Shown here one piece after another: positions 54,383 to 63,830 of a stretch of DNA of 64,000 bases. The DNA comes from an uncultured SAR86 cluster bacterium (GTDB lineage: Bacteria; Pseudomonadota; Gammaproteobacteria; Magnimaribacterales; TMED112): the NCBI GenBank assembly GCA_902619265.1, contig CACNDL010000001.1, positions 62,001 to 126,000 on the forward strand, written 5' to 3'. The first letter of the stretch is position 1; each line of letters opens with the position of its first letter. A program made the translations under genes and the position numbers. The notes under the pieces are model-generated. The model had not been told where the DNA came from. It made no database searches and saw only the letters and a list, made by a program, of their open reading frames with translations.

Positions 54383-55867
54383 ATGGTTGAAAGCAACCAA
54401 AAAAAAATTACCAAATTTTTAAGCTCAGACAGGATCACCTATAAAGGTCTTGAAAAAGAGAATTTGAGATCAGACTCAGAGGGCAAGGTATCTAATAAGA
54501 CCTTTCCAAAAGCTTTTGGTGTACACAATTTTAATAGGTTTATCACCTTAGATTATTCAGAACCACACCTTGAGATAGTTACACCTCCTTTTGAAGAAAA
54601 TATAGATGCGTACAATTTCTTATGTGATCTTCATAAATATGTTGAAAATCAAATTGATGGTGATTTGCTCTGGAACTATTCAATGCCGCCAAAATTCAAA
54701 AGAAAATATATTAAATTACCACCTCATAGAGAATCTAATATCACGAAACTTGCTCATCTTTATAGGCTTGGTTTAAGAAATAGATACGGAGATAAAATGC
54801 AAAGCACAGCGGGCATACATTTCAACTTTTCATTTTCTGATTCTGTAATAAAAGCGCTTGGAAACAATAAAACTGAAATATATCTTGGCATATCAAGGAA
54901 TTTTTTGAGAATTTTCCCATTGGTTTTAAGACTAATAGGCTGTTCGCCTGTAACGCATAAATCATTTCTCAAAGGAAGAAACATTAATATTGAAAATTTA
55001 GATGAGGAAGATTGTTTCTTGCCCAATTCTACTTCTTTACGTGTTAGCAGGCTTGGCTATTACTCAGAAGAACAAGATGAAAATTTTAGTACTTTCAACT
55101 CTTTGGATGATTACTTGGTCACAATTGAAAGCTACATAAATAATCCAAATGAAAAATTTAGAGACATATCGCTCGACCTAAAACAACAAGTCAATAATGG
55201 AACGATACAAATGGAAAGTGAGCTATATAACCACATCCGGCCAAAAGGAATAATTTCAAAAGAAGTAAGAGCTTATAACCAACTAAAAGAGAATGGGATT
55301 GAATATTTAGAAATAAGATCAATAGACTTAAATCCTTATTCAAATATTGGTATTTCACTTGAAGATGTAGAGTTTCTTGAGCTTGTAATGATATTTTGTG
55401 CATTATCTGATTCGCCATTAATTAGCGATGTTGAAAGTGATTGTATTAAAGAAAATATAAGAAGATCATCTGAAACAGGTCAAAATTGTAATTTCATAGC
55501 GGGTATAGAAGGCGCAACTGCTGAAGAATCTGCAAAACAAATGACCGAAAGATTTCTTTTTAAGCTTCAAAAATTCGCAGCAGAAATTGGCCTAAGCAAA
55601 GATCGTGAGAATATGTTCAACAATTACTTTGTCAGAAATAATGAGCCCTTATCTCAAAAACTTATCAATGATCTAAATGAATCTGAGGGCCTATTATCTT
55701 TTGTTCTAAAAAACTCTACACCCATTAAACATAAAATTAGTAAAGAAAATCTTTCGCTCTTTGAAAAAGAACGACATTTATCTGAGAACCGATATATGCA
55801 AGAAAAGAAAGAAGATAATATGTTATTTGAAGAATATTTAGAACATTTTAGGAGAGAAATTAAATGA
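54383..55867 (+). CDS. gshA: Glutamate-cysteine ligase
   Basis: First step of glutathione synthesis, proteobacterial GshA family, 494 aa. GLEKENLRSDSEGKVS at the N-terminus (substrate/ATP-binding Glu), FNRFITLDYSEPHLEIVTPPFEEN, STAGIHFNFSF, LEIRSIDLNPYSNIGI (equivalent to the R-x-D-x-NP motif). gshB at 9287 completes the pathway. It overlaps the quinone reductase gene by 4 bp. Confidence 0.95.
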   Translation: MVESNQKKITKFLSSDRITYKGLEKENLRSDSEGKVSNKTFPKAFGVHNFNRFITLDYSEPHLEIVTPPFEENIDAYNFLCDLHKYVENQIDGDLLWNYSMPPKFKRKYIKLPPHRESNITKLAHLYRLGLRNRYGDKMQSTAGIHFNFSFSDSVIKALGNNKTEIYLGISRNFLRIFPLVLRLIGCSPVTHKSFLKGRNINIENLDEEDCFLPNSTSLRVSRLGYYSEEQDENFSTFNSLDDYLVTIESYINNPNEKFRDISLDLKQQVNNGTIQMESELYNHIRPKGIISKEVRAYNQLKENGIEYLEIRSIDLNPYSNIGISLEDVEFLELVMIFCALSDSPLISDVESDCIKENIRRSSETGQNCNFIAGIEGATAEESAKQMTERFLFKLQKFAAEIGLSKDRENMFNNYFVRNNEPLSQKLINDLNESEGLLSFVLKNSTPIKHKISKENLSLFEKERHLSENRYMQEKKEDNMLFEEYLEHFRREIK

Positions 55868-56862
55868 AAATATTACATTGCAAAGAATATGGACCTGTAG
55901 ATAGTTTGGTTTGGGAAGAAGTTGAAAGTCCAGAACCTCAAGATAATGAAGTTTTAATAGACATAAAGGCTGCAGCGTTAAACTTTCCTGATTTTTTGAT
56001 TGTGCAAGGGCTCTATCAATTTAAACCTGAGCTGCCTTTTGCACCTGGCAATGAGGGTGCAGGAATAATCAAAAAAACTGGTAAAAACGTCACTCGTTTC
56101 AAAGAAGGAGATCGTGTTTATTTCATGGCACCTCATGGAGCATTCGCAGAACAGATATGTATAAACGAATTTGGCGTATTCCCTATTCCTGATGAAATAT
56201 CTTTTCAATTAGCTGCTTCTTATCAAATGGCTTACGGAACAAGCTATCATGCTTTGGTTCAAAGAGGCGATCTTTCTGAGGGCGATGAAGTGTTAATATT
56301 AGGTGCCTCTGGTGGTGTCGGGCTTGCGGCACTTGATATAGTAAAAGCAAAAGGTGCCAGAGCTGTTGTGGGTGTTTCAACCGAAGAAAAGGCAAAAATA
56401 TGTCGAGACTATGGTGCAGATGAAGTTATAGTTTACGGAACAGGTCCAAAAGACAAAGAGGAGGCTAAGGCATTTTCAGCTGAGCTCAAATCTAAAAGCA
56501 TAAAAGGTGGCTACGATATTATTTATGACCCTATCGGTGACTGTTATGCTGAACCAGCTTTTAGAGCTATTGGCTGGAAAGGTAAATATCTGGTAGTAGG
56601 TTTTGCAGCAGGCCAAATACCAAAACTTCCAATTAATTTAACATTATTGAAAGGTGCTTCTGTTGTGGGAGTGTTTTGGGGAGCATTTACTGGAAGAGAA
56701 TTTGAAGAAAATCAAAAAAATATATCTGACATCAATAGAATGTTATCCGTTGGAGAGATTAAGCCCCTAATATCAAAAGAAATTCCAATGGAAAATGCAG
56801 TTGAAGCTATTCAAATGATAGGCAGCAGAGGTGTAGTGGGAAAGGTTGTGCTAGTAAACTGA
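55864..56862 (+). CDS. NADPH:quinone oxidoreductase family protein (zinc-independent MDR)
   Basis: Medium-chain dehydrogenase/reductase of 332 aa without the catalytic or structural zinc Cys. AALNFPDFLIVQGLYQ, PFAPGNEGAGII, FMAPHGAFAEQ, the Rossmann loop ILGASGGVGLAALDIVKAKGA and GGYDIIYDPIGD are typical of the quinone oxidoreductase/acryloyl reductase-like branch. The exact substrate cannot be read from sequence. ATGA overlap with gshA suggests co-transcription. Confidence 0.88.
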   Translation: MKILHCKEYGPVDSLVWEEVESPEPQDNEVLIDIKAAALNFPDFLIVQGLYQFKPELPFAPGNEGAGIIKKTGKNVTRFKEGDRVYFMAPHGAFAEQICINEFGVFPIPDEISFQLAASYQMAYGTSYHALVQRGDLSEGDEVLILGASGGVGLAALDIVKAKGARAVVGVSTEEKAKICRDYGADEVIVYGTGPKDKEEAKAFSAELKSKSIKGGYDIIYDPIGDCYAEPAFRAIGWKGKYLVVGFAAGQIPKLPINLTLLKGASVVGVFWGAFTGREFEENQKNISDINRMLSVGEIKPLISKEIPMENAVEAIQMIGSRGVVGKVVLVN

Positions 56863-56863
56863 T

Positions 56864-57487
56864 CTACTGGGAAGCTAGCAAAGATTTTATAACCAGTGAC
56901 ATAGAAGAGCTATCAAAAGGCGCCTTGAATATTCCTATAACTTCTGCTTTTGCGTTTACAACTATTAGATGATTAGTGTGAGTAATTATTCTTTGATTCA
57001 TATGGTTTTCCATAGGAGTTAATTTCTCTACACCAAGCTGATAACCCAACTTTACAACCTCGGGAATATCTCCGGAGATACCAATAAAATCTGGATTAAA
57101 CGCTGTTACATAACTTTTCAATCTCTCAATGGTGTCAACTTCAGGGTCAAAGCTAATTAGATAATACGAAATATTATCTGTCTCAATTTTTTCATAAACT
57201 TGCCTCATAACAGACATCATTACAGGGCATTCTGTCGGACAGCTTGAATACCCGAAATATAAAAAGTTAAGACTATGCTCTTTAAGATTTTCTTTTGTAA
57301 ATACTGTGCCATTATGATCAACTAAATTAAAATCTCGTAACTCTTGAAAACTTCCATAACCGTAATATCCATTTACTTTCATTTCTTCTGCAGAGAGCAC
57401 TCTTGGTTGGCTTATCCTCCAAACTGAATAGACAGAAAGAAAAATAACTACCGAAAATAAGATAATTGTTAAGAGGTTCTTAGACAT
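56864..57487 (-). CDS. SCO1/SenC-type copper chaperone
   Basis: Membrane-anchored thioredoxin-fold protein, 207 aa, that helps insert copper into the CuA centre of cytochrome oxidase. One N-terminal transmembrane helix (LTIILFSVVIFLSVYSVW), then LNFLYFGYSSCPTECPVMMS with the CxxxC copper ligands, and the distal His in RIITHTNHLIVV. Last gene of the leftward oxidase cluster, overlapping cyoE by 8 bp and convergent with the quinone reductase. Confidence 0.92.
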   Translation of the reverse strand: MSKNLLTIILFSVVIFLSVYSVWRISQPRVLSAEEMKVNGYYGYGSFQELRDFNLVDHNGTVFTKENLKEHSLNFLYFGYSSCPTECPVMMSVMRQVYEKIETDNISYYLISFDPEVDTIERLKSYVTAFNPDFIGISGDIPEVVKLGYQLGVEKLTPMENHMNQRIITHTNHLIVVNAKAEVIGIFKAPFDSSSMSLVIKSLLASQ

Positions 57488-58340
57488 AAAGTTTCAATAA
57501 AAAATCTACATAAGTTGCAAGGAAAAAAAGCAGCATGTACTGTACAGAGAAATTGAAAATCTTCATAGAGAGCTCATTTTCCTTATCATTTAAATACGCT
57601 ATGCAGAGATATATAAAGTACAGATTAAGGGCCGTAGTAGAAATTAAATAGAAGTATCCTGTTAAACCGTAGAAAAATGGTGCAAGAGAAGCCCCTAATA
57701 GTAAAACTGAATAAACTATCATCTCTTTTTTTGTTCTCGATACACCTTTTGCGATTGGCATCATAGGAACTCCCTCTTTTTTGTATTCATCTAGTCTGTC
57801 AATAGCAAGTGGCCAAAAATGCGGAGGGGTCCATAGAAAAATTATTAATACCAAAATTAATGGTAGTAATGAAATTTCATTCGTTACAGCTGTCCAGCCT
57901 ATCAGCGGGGGCAAAGCCCCTGATAATCCTCCAATTACGATGTTTTGGGGAGTGGCCCATTTTAAATAGATTGTGTAAACAAGACTATAAAAAATAAAGC
58001 CAAATGTTGTTATAAAAAGTGTTAGCAGGTTGGAAAAATATAACAATAAACTTGAACCAATAAATAACAAAATAGCTGTAAATGTTAAAGCTTGTGTGAG
58101 AGAAATATCTCCGCTAGCAAGTGGTCTTTTTTTCGTTCTTTCCATATTTTTGTCTGATTCTCTATCAAAGATTTGATTTAATGCAGCAGAAGACGCGGCT
58201 AAAAAAGCAAAACCAAGCAGACTAGCGAGACTAGAAAGAATATTTGTATAGAATTCTATTGTAAGCATCATGCCAACAAGGGCAGTAAGAGTGAGTAGTA
58301 GGACAATTTTTGGTTTGGTAAGCGCTAAAAAGTTTGCCAT
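57480..58340 (-). CDS. ctaB: Heme O synthase (protoheme IX farnesyltransferase)
   Basis: UbiA-family prenyltransferase that adds a farnesyl group to heme B. 286 aa, polytopic (about nine helices). LTKPKIVLLLTLTALVGMML, the first Asp-rich motif NQIFDRESDKNMERTKKRPLASG, and the second motif region around LAIDRLDEYKKEGVPMMP. Provides the substrate for ctaA, 4 bp upstream, giving heme A for the aa3 oxidase encoded here. Confidence 0.95.
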   Translation of the reverse strand: MANFLALTKPKIVLLLTLTALVGMMLTIEFYTNILSSLASLLGFAFLAASSAALNQIFDRESDKNMERTKKRPLASGDISLTQALTFTAILLFIGSSLLLYFSNLLTLFITTFGFIFYSLVYTIYLKWATPQNIVIGGLSGALPPLIGWTAVTNEISLLPLILVLIIFLWTPPHFWPLAIDRLDEYKKEGVPMMPIAKGVSRTKKEMIVYSVLLLGASLAPFFYGLTGYFYLISTTALNLYFIYLCIAYLNDKENELSMKIFNFSVQYMLLFFLATYVDFLLKLYV

Positions 58341-58344
58341 TAGA

Positions 58345-59316
58345 TCAAATTCTCCTGAATCCCAAGAAAGTCATAACCACAAAAGATAAAAATAGCATCA
58401 CCCCTACTATATTGTGAGCAACTGCATTCCATAAGGGAAGAGAACTTAAAATATTATTTACCCCTAAAAATATTTGAATTCCGAGAATTGATAGAAAACT
58501 TAGGACGATTGGTTTAGTCTCATTTGACCATAACTTGATTGCTAGAAATATAGAATAGAAAAATACAATAATTGCGCCGATCCTATGGGTGAGGTGTATA
58601 GCTACTCTAGCTTCATTGCTCATTTGACCGTAAAGATAGTTTGGGCCAATTGATTGAAATAGATTGAACCCCTCTTCAAAATTAGTGTTTGGTATTAACT
58701 GTCCTTGACAATATGGCAGATCTAAACAAGCTCTTGCTGCATAATTCGTCGAAGTCCAGGCCCCAAGGAATATCTGAAAAATGATTAAGGCAAATCCAAT
58801 AATAATGTAAGGTCTGTTACGCACTAAGATTAAGTAAGAATTTGTTACTCTTAGTGATTTCATGAAGATAACAAGGAATAAAGATGTAACTATCATTGCG
58901 CCAAAAAGATGAGATGTAACAATTAAAGGGTGTAATTTTAAGCTTACAGTCAAATAACCGAAAATGCCTTGCCCTATAATAATTAATAGCAAAGCTAAGG
59001 ACTCACTTTTCATTTTTCCTTCTTTGAATGCAATGAAAACAAGTGCAATTGCCAGGAGACCTAATGATGCTGCAAAGTATCTGTGAACGACTTCTGGTAT
59101 TATTTTATCGATTTCAACCGGTGAATCAGGGAATAGCGATTCAGCGATGGCGATCTCGTCTGGAGTTGTTGGAAATGTTACAAATCCATAGCAACCGGGC
59201 CAATCAGGACAACCAAGACCTGCATCAGCAAGCCTTGTCCAAGCGCCAAGACCAATAACTATAAAACAGAAAGCAATGCCGATTGCTGAAAATGTTTTTG
59301 TGTTGAAAATACTCAT
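58345..59316 (-). CDS. ctaA: Heme A synthase (CtaA/Cox15)
   Basis: Oxidises the C8 methyl of heme O to give heme A. 323 aa with about eight transmembrane helices in two pseudo-repeats. Conserved GAWTRLADAGLGCPDWPGCYG, PEVVHRYFAASLGL (heme His), LIVTSHLFGAMIV (His), GAWTSTNYAARACLDLPYCQG, IHLTHRIGAIIV (His) and VAHNIVGVMLF (His). The Cys pairs in the periplasmic loops are partly present. Co-transcribed with ctaB and the Cys-less accessory protein (4-bp overlap). Confidence 0.94.
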   Translation of the reverse strand: MSIFNTKTFSAIGIAFCFIVIGLGAWTRLADAGLGCPDWPGCYGFVTFPTTPDEIAIAESLFPDSPVEIDKIIPEVVHRYFAASLGLLAIALVFIAFKEGKMKSESLALLLIIIGQGIFGYLTVSLKLHPLIVTSHLFGAMIVTSLFLVIFMKSLRVTNSYLILVRNRPYIIIGFALIIFQIFLGAWTSTNYAARACLDLPYCQGQLIPNTNFEEGFNLFQSIGPNYLYGQMSNEARVAIHLTHRIGAIIVFFYSIFLAIKLWSNETKPIVLSFLSILGIQIFLGVNNILSSLPLWNAVAHNIVGVMLFLSFVVMTFLGFRRI

Positions 59317-59870
59317 AAAAGCACCTTAAGATCCTCAAATATCTCACTAAATGTCAGGCTTACATTGAACTCTTCCATTACATTAGAAAATGAATCAATC
59401 AAAAACATAGATTTTGAAAAATATGGATTGTTTAACTGAGAAGAAATTCTATTTTCAAACATATTGTCTTTGTCATATAGAAAGATTATTTGGGGAAACT
59501 GCTCTTTAAGTTCTAAAGCATTTGCAAATAATTCTTTATCCTTATAAACAACCACCCTTCTAAGTCTATGGCTTTCTCTTGGCAGGGTTATTTTTAAACT
59601 TGTCGCAAGCTTATATCTGTCAAGGCTAAATGTTTTGTTTTGAAAATCATCAAAGTGAACTAGATACCATTTTCCAGTTGAAAAATTGAAAACATTACCT
59701 TCAGCATCAATCAAGTTTAAATTTTGCGTTTCAATTTGTGGAATAACTAGCTCTCCATTGTTATTTGAGCTTGTAGGCTTATATCCCAGGTAAAAAGTTG
59801 CAGTAGACAAACTTATTACTAAAAGAGGTGTGAGCAGTATTATAAGCGCAAGATATTTTTGATTATTCAC
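59313..59870 (-). CDS. Membrane-anchored accessory protein of the oxidase cluster, unknown function
   Basis: 185 aa from a GTG at 59870 that has AGGAGAAAAG directly upstream. The track's ATG at 59888 precedes that site. One N-terminal transmembrane helix (ALIILLTPLLVISLSTATFYLGY), then a soluble domain with GKWYLVHFDDFQNKTFSLDRYKLATSL and LRRVVVYKD. Position between surf1 and ctaA equals that of a Sco/thioredoxin-like hypothetical in Pseudomonas clusters. By my recollection those carry a Cys pair where this protein reads DDFQNKT, so it appears to have lost its thiols. No assigned function. Confidence 0.7.
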   Translation of the reverse strand: MNNQKYLALIILLTPLLVISLSTATFYLGYKPTSSNNNGELVIPQIETQNLNLIDAEGNVFNFSTGKWYLVHFDDFQNKTFSLDRYKLATSLKITLPRESHRLRRVVVYKDKELFANALELKEQFPQIIFLYDKDNMFENRISSQLNNPYFSKSMFLIDSFSNVMEEFNVSLTFSEIFEDLKVLL

Positions 59871-60552
59871 CTTTTCTCCTATATGCATATATTGTCAAAA
59901 TTATTAGAGCTGCGCACAGACCAAACCATTGAATGGCATAGCCTATATGTTTAGTAGCAGTCATATTAACTGGCTTTTCAATGGGCTGAAACTTATCTGC
60001 ATCTCTAACATCTAAGTTAAATAGAAATGGGTGCAAATATCTATCTTTCAATATCGGAAACCTTTTGATAAGTACTGGGGTGTTAAATTCTTGAATTATA
60101 CGAATATCAGACTCCTCAATGTTTTTTACAAATGTGTTGTTTTGTTTAAAAAGCGTTGTGCCTTTGATATTTTTTTTTCCAACAGGAGTATCGATCCTTG
60201 GTAAATTGTTTTTTATTAAATTCCTTTCTATAAACCCTCTGTGAACAAATATAAAAGTGCCATCACCATTTTGGAATAGGTGATAAACCTTAAAACCAGC
60301 CTTACCACTGTTGATTGCATTATCCTCATAAATAACGAGATCTTGATATGCACCAACCGTTTCAATTGGTTGCCAATTTTCTAGTGGTTGTTCTTTCTGC
60401 AATGCAATTGGTGTAGACACCAACAGCTTGTCGTAATTAGAAATTATTACTTTTTTTTCATTGGCTCTCTCAATCTGCCACAAACCAAGACTAATTGTTA
60501 TAGGAACAAATATAATTGCGAAGATTAATATCTTTGATTTAAAGTTATTCAA
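59863..60552 (-). CDS. SURF1-like cytochrome oxidase assembly protein
   Basis: 229 aa with two transmembrane helices (residues 5-22 and near 205-222) enclosing a periplasmic domain. Family signs: LGLWQIERANEKK, GAYQDLVIYEDN, FIFVHRGFIERN and the C-terminal KHIGYAIQWFGLCAALIILTIYAYRRK. Surf1 delivers or stabilises heme A in subunit I. Divergent from the DUF2909 gene (15 bp gap). Confidence 0.9.
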   Translation of the reverse strand: MNNFKSKILIFAIIFVPITISLGLWQIERANEKKVIISNYDKLLVSTPIALQKEQPLENWQPIETVGAYQDLVIYEDNAINSGKAGFKVYHLFQNGDGTFIFVHRGFIERNLIKNNLPRIDTPVGKKNIKGTTLFKQNNTFVKNIEESDIRIIQEFNTPVLIKRFPILKDRYLHPFLFNLDVRDADKFQPIEKPVNMTATKHIGYAIQWFGLCAALIILTIYAYRRKGE

Positions 60553-60567
60553 TGTTTTAATATCCCA

Positions 60568-60780
60568 GTGTTAAAAACAATCATCTTCATTTTACTTATT
60601 CTTGTTTTGATAAGCTTAGCTTCGAGTCTTGTATTTCTTTTCATTGATAGGGGCAAGCCTGGAAAGAAAAGAATACTATATGGCTTGGGCTTTAGAGTTA
60701 CTCTTGGTGCAATATTATTAGTTCTCATAATTTATGGTATATCTACCGGTCAATTAGGCAATGAAGCCCCTTGGGGTTAA
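60568..60780 (+). CDS. DUF2909 twin-transmembrane protein
   Basis: 70 aa starting at GTG 60568, two hydrophobic helices (TIIFILLILVLISLASSLVFLF and TLGAILLVLIIYGIST) joined by a basic loop DRGKPGKKRILYGLGFR. This matches DUF2909, small proteins found almost only within gammaproteobacterial cox clusters on the strand opposite to coxC/surf1. Presumed assembly or stability factor, not proven. The stop overlaps the convergent coxC stop by 4 bp. Confidence 0.8.
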   Translation: MLKTIIFILLILVLISLASSLVFLFIDRGKPGKKRILYGLGFRVTLGAILLVLIIYGISTGQLGNEAPWG

Positions 60781-61697
60781 AGAATATAAACAAACAAGAA
60801 TAAACAGACCCACACTACATCAACAAAATGCCAATACCATGATGCAGCTTCAAAACCAAAGTGTTCCTTGTCTGTAAAGTGGTTATAGCCTGCTGACCTT
60901 GTAAGCTGAGTAGCTAAAAATATCCCACCTATTAGAACATGCATACCATGGAATCCCGTCAACATAAAAAATGTAGTTCCATACACACCCGAATTCAAAG
61001 TTAATCCCAAATGAGCATATGCTTCGTAATACTCTAAGGCTTGAAGAATAACAAAGATGAATGCTAGCAGTACTGTTATGCCAAGCCAAAAATTAAATCT
61101 TTTTCTATTATTATCCTTCAGTGCCATGTGCGCAAAATGAACGGTTCCACTTGATGTAAGCAAAACAACTGTATTGTATAGAGGCAGCCATGTTCCAAGG
61201 TTTCGTATACTGTGTAAATACATGCTTTCATCAGGGCCTTTTGTTACCGCTTGCTCTCCCATTAAACTTTCCTCAGGTGTAACCATAGGCGGCCATGTTG
61301 CCACAAAATCTGGCCATAATAATTCTCCAGCAAGCCCCTTATCTCCTTCTCCGCCCAACCATGAAATTGAAAAAGTTCTGATATAGAAGAGAGCACCAAA
61401 GAATGCTGCAAAAAACATTACTTCTGAAAAAATAAACCAAGCCATTCCATAAACATAGGAGGTATTTAGTTGTGGTGTATCAAGCCCCGCATGTGATTCT
61501 CTTATTACTACTGACCACCAATAAGCTAGAGTTGCAACTACTGCAGCAACACCAATAAACAATAAAGTTGTTCCTTTGCCCATGACTGCATCTGCAGCAC
61601 CCACCCCAAAAAACAGCATAGCTATTGCAAAAACAATAGGTATAGAACTACTTTCAGGTACGTAGTATTTTTGGTGGTCTGTTGTCTCAGTGCTCAT
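60777..61697 (-). CDS. coxC: Cytochrome c oxidase subunit III
   Basis: Seven-helix integral subunit of the aa3-type oxidase, 306 aa. Signs: YYVPESSSIPIVFAIAMLFFGVG, WWSVVIRESHAG, FSEVMFFAAFFGALFYIR, NTVVLLTSSGTVHFAH, FFMLTGFHGMHVLIGGIFL and the end FEAASWYWHFVDVVWVCLFLFVY. 11-bp overlap with cox11 upstream. Order coxB-coxA-cox11-coxC is the usual proteobacterial one. Confidence 0.96.
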   Translation of the reverse strand: MSTETTDHQKYYVPESSSIPIVFAIAMLFFGVGAADAVMGKGTTLLFIGVAAVVATLAYWWSVVIRESHAGLDTPQLNTSYVYGMAWFIFSEVMFFAAFFGALFYIRTFSISWLGGEGDKGLAGELLWPDFVATWPPMVTPEESLMGEQAVTKGPDESMYLHSIRNLGTWLPLYNTVVLLTSSGTVHFAHMALKDNNRKRFNFWLGITVLLAFIFVILQALEYYEAYAHLGLTLNSGVYGTTFFMLTGFHGMHVLIGGIFLATQLTRSAGYNHFTDKEHFGFEAASWYWHFVDVVWVCLFLFVYIL

Positions 61698-62241
61698 GAT
61701 TGACAGCTAGCATTTCCTCTCTTTCTTTTTCAAACAAAGTATATGACAAATAGACGTTATTTACATTCTCACTTAGTTCTGAATCTACATAAAATCTTAC
61801 TGCCCACTCTTGTGTCTCATAAGGCTCGAGTGTTTGTTCACTAAAGCAAAAGCATTGAATTTTTTTTACGTTTTCGGCAGCTAAGCCCGGAGAAACTGAT
61901 GGAACGATAGATAATGTCAGTCTTTTGTTTGTATTGTTAGTTGCAATATAAGAGGTTTTGCTGACTTTGTCGGTCATGACCTCTAAATTTGTTTCTGAAG
62001 GATAAAAAGTTACAGGAGCTGAGCCATTAACTGTACTTAAGAACCGTATATTTACTTGGCGCTCATAAGTTTCATTATTTTTTTTAAAGAAATCTGAAGG
62101 ACCGTATATTTTTCCATTTAAGCCAGTTACTTCGCAAAATACATTGTAAAGAGGCACCAGCATGAACGAGAAAAAAAACATAAAAGTCACAGCGCCAAGC
62201 AAGGACACAAAAACTTTATTCTTTAATGGTCCGTTACTCAT
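61687..62241 (-). CDS. ctaG: Cytochrome c oxidase assembly protein CtaG (Cox11)
   Basis: Copper chaperone for the CuB site of subunit I. 184 aa with one N-terminal membrane helix (VFVSLLGAVTFMFFFSFMLVPLY), the conserved LYNVFCEVTGLNGK, and the copper-binding motif KKIQCFCFSEQTLEPYE. 4-bp overlap with coxA. Confidence 0.95.
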   Translation of the reverse strand: MSNGPLKNKVFVSLLGAVTFMFFFSFMLVPLYNVFCEVTGLNGKIYGPSDFFKKNNETYERQVNIRFLSTVNGSAPVTFYPSETNLEVMTDKVSKTSYIATNNTNKRLTLSIVPSVSPGLAAENVKKIQCFCFSEQTLEPYETQEWAVRFYVDSELSENVNNVYLSYTLFEKEREEMLAVNHEH

Positions 62242-63821
62242 TTAACTTTAGGAGGAACATCAAATGTGTGGTATGGTGCTGGCGAGTCAACTGTCCATTC
62301 AAGTCCATCCGCCCCATCCCAAACTTGTGGAGTAGCCTTTTTGCCTGCAAATACAGTTTTAACAACAATGTATAAAAATAATAGTTGTGACAAACCAAAC
62401 AAAAATGCTCCTACTGAAGAAACAGCGTTCCACTCAGCAAACTGTAATGCATAATCTGCATATCTTCTAGGCATCCCTGCAAGACCAACGAAGTGTTGTG
62501 GGAAAAACGTGATATTTACACCAGCGAATGAAAGCCAGAAATGCAATCTGCCCATTTTTTCGTCGTACATATTTCCGGTCCATTTTGGCAACCAGTAATA
62601 AACTGCTGCCATTATTGAGAATACTGCTCCAGGTACTAATACATAGTGGAAATGAGCTACCACAAAGTAAGTGTCATGATATTGGAAATCTGCTGGTGTT
62701 ATTGCGAGCATCAAACCTGAAAAACCCCCAATAGTGAATAAAACTACAAAAGCAATTGAAAACAACATTGGTGTTTCATAAGTGATTGATCCTTTAAATA
62801 TAGTTGCGCACCAGTTGAAAACTTTAACCCCAGTTGGAATTGCTATAAGCATTGTTGCCCACATAAAAAACAGTTCAGCAACAAGCGGCATACCTACTGT
62901 AAACATATGATGTGCCCAAACTACAAATGATAGAACCGCAATAGATACCATTGCATAAACCATTGAAGAGTGTCCAAATAGCGGTTTTCTTGAAAATGTT
63001 GAAATTATGTGTGAGGTGATACCAAATGCTGGCAAGATCATAATGTACACTTCGGGATGTCCAAAAAACCAGAAGACGTGTTGGAAAAGTACTGGATCAC
63101 CACCACCTGCAGCATCGAAAAAAGATGTTCCAAAGTAAGCATCCATCAATAGCATTGTTACAGCGCCTGCTAAAACAGGCATAACCGCTATTAAAAGATA
63201 TGCAGTTATTAGCCAAGACCATACAAAAAGAGGCATCTTCATTAGAGTCATACCTGGTGCTCTCATGTTCATAATGGTTACTATGACGTTGATTGAGCCC
63301 ATTATTGATGAAGCTCCCATAATATGAATAGCAAAAACAAAGTAGGCTACATTAGGATAATTGGTAGATAAAGGAGCATAAAATGTCCAACCAAAACCTG
63401 GCATCCCACCTTCCATAAAAGCTGTTGAAAGAAGAATGGCAAAAGCTGTTGGCAATAACCAAAAACTGAGGTTATTCATCCTCGGCATGGCCATATCAGG
63501 TGCACCGATCTGTAATGGTATTAGCCAATTAGCCAAACCTACAAACGCTGGCATCACACCACCGAAAATCATTATAAGGCCGTGCATAGTGACAAGCTGG
63601 TTGTATCTAATTGGGTCCATAAGCTGAAGACCAGGCTCAAATAATTCGGCCCTTATTCCCATTGCAAATGCTCCGCCAAGAAGAAAAGCTGCAAAACTAA
63701 ACCACAAATATAAAGTCCCAATATCTTTATGATTTGTTGTTGTAAGCCATCTCATAATGCCTTTTTTTGGTCCATGATGATGGTCATCATGATGATTGTG
63801 ATTTTCAACTACTGCACTCAT
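62238..63821 (-). CDS. coxA: Cytochrome c oxidase subunit I
   Basis: Catalytic heme-copper subunit, 527 aa, twelve transmembrane helices. MHGLIMIFGGVMP (heme a His), FFGHPEVYIMILPAFG (CuB His and cross-linked Tyr, with the K-channel), VWAHHMFTVG (CuB His pair), TYFVVAHFHYVL (heme a and a3 His). A-type oxidase with intact ligands. The His-rich N-terminus (NHNHHDDHHHGPKK) is a variable extension. Ribosome binding site TAGGAGTAGG contains the coxB stop codon, so the two genes are tightly coupled. Confidence 0.97.
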   Translation of the reverse strand: MSAVVENHNHHDDHHHGPKKGIMRWLTTTNHKDIGTLYLWFSFAAFLLGGAFAMGIRAELFEPGLQLMDPIRYNQLVTMHGLIMIFGGVMPAFVGLANWLIPLQIGAPDMAMPRMNNLSFWLLPTAFAILLSTAFMEGGMPGFGWTFYAPLSTNYPNVAYFVFAIHIMGASSIMGSINVIVTIMNMRAPGMTLMKMPLFVWSWLITAYLLIAVMPVLAGAVTMLLMDAYFGTSFFDAAGGGDPVLFQHVFWFFGHPEVYIMILPAFGITSHIISTFSRKPLFGHSSMVYAMVSIAVLSFVVWAHHMFTVGMPLVAELFFMWATMLIAIPTGVKVFNWCATIFKGSITYETPMLFSIAFVVLFTIGGFSGLMLAITPADFQYHDTYFVVAHFHYVLVPGAVFSIMAAVYYWLPKWTGNMYDEKMGRLHFWLSFAGVNITFFPQHFVGLAGMPRRYADYALQFAEWNAVSSVGAFLFGLSQLLFLYIVVKTVFAGKKATPQVWDGADGLEWTVDSPAPYHTFDVPPKVK

Positions 63822-63830
63822 TTCCTACTC

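Noticed and set aside
61174-61386. Plus-strand ORFs within coxC and coxA (also 62266, 62528, 63436)
   Set aside because: Antisense shadows of highly conserved oxidase subunits.
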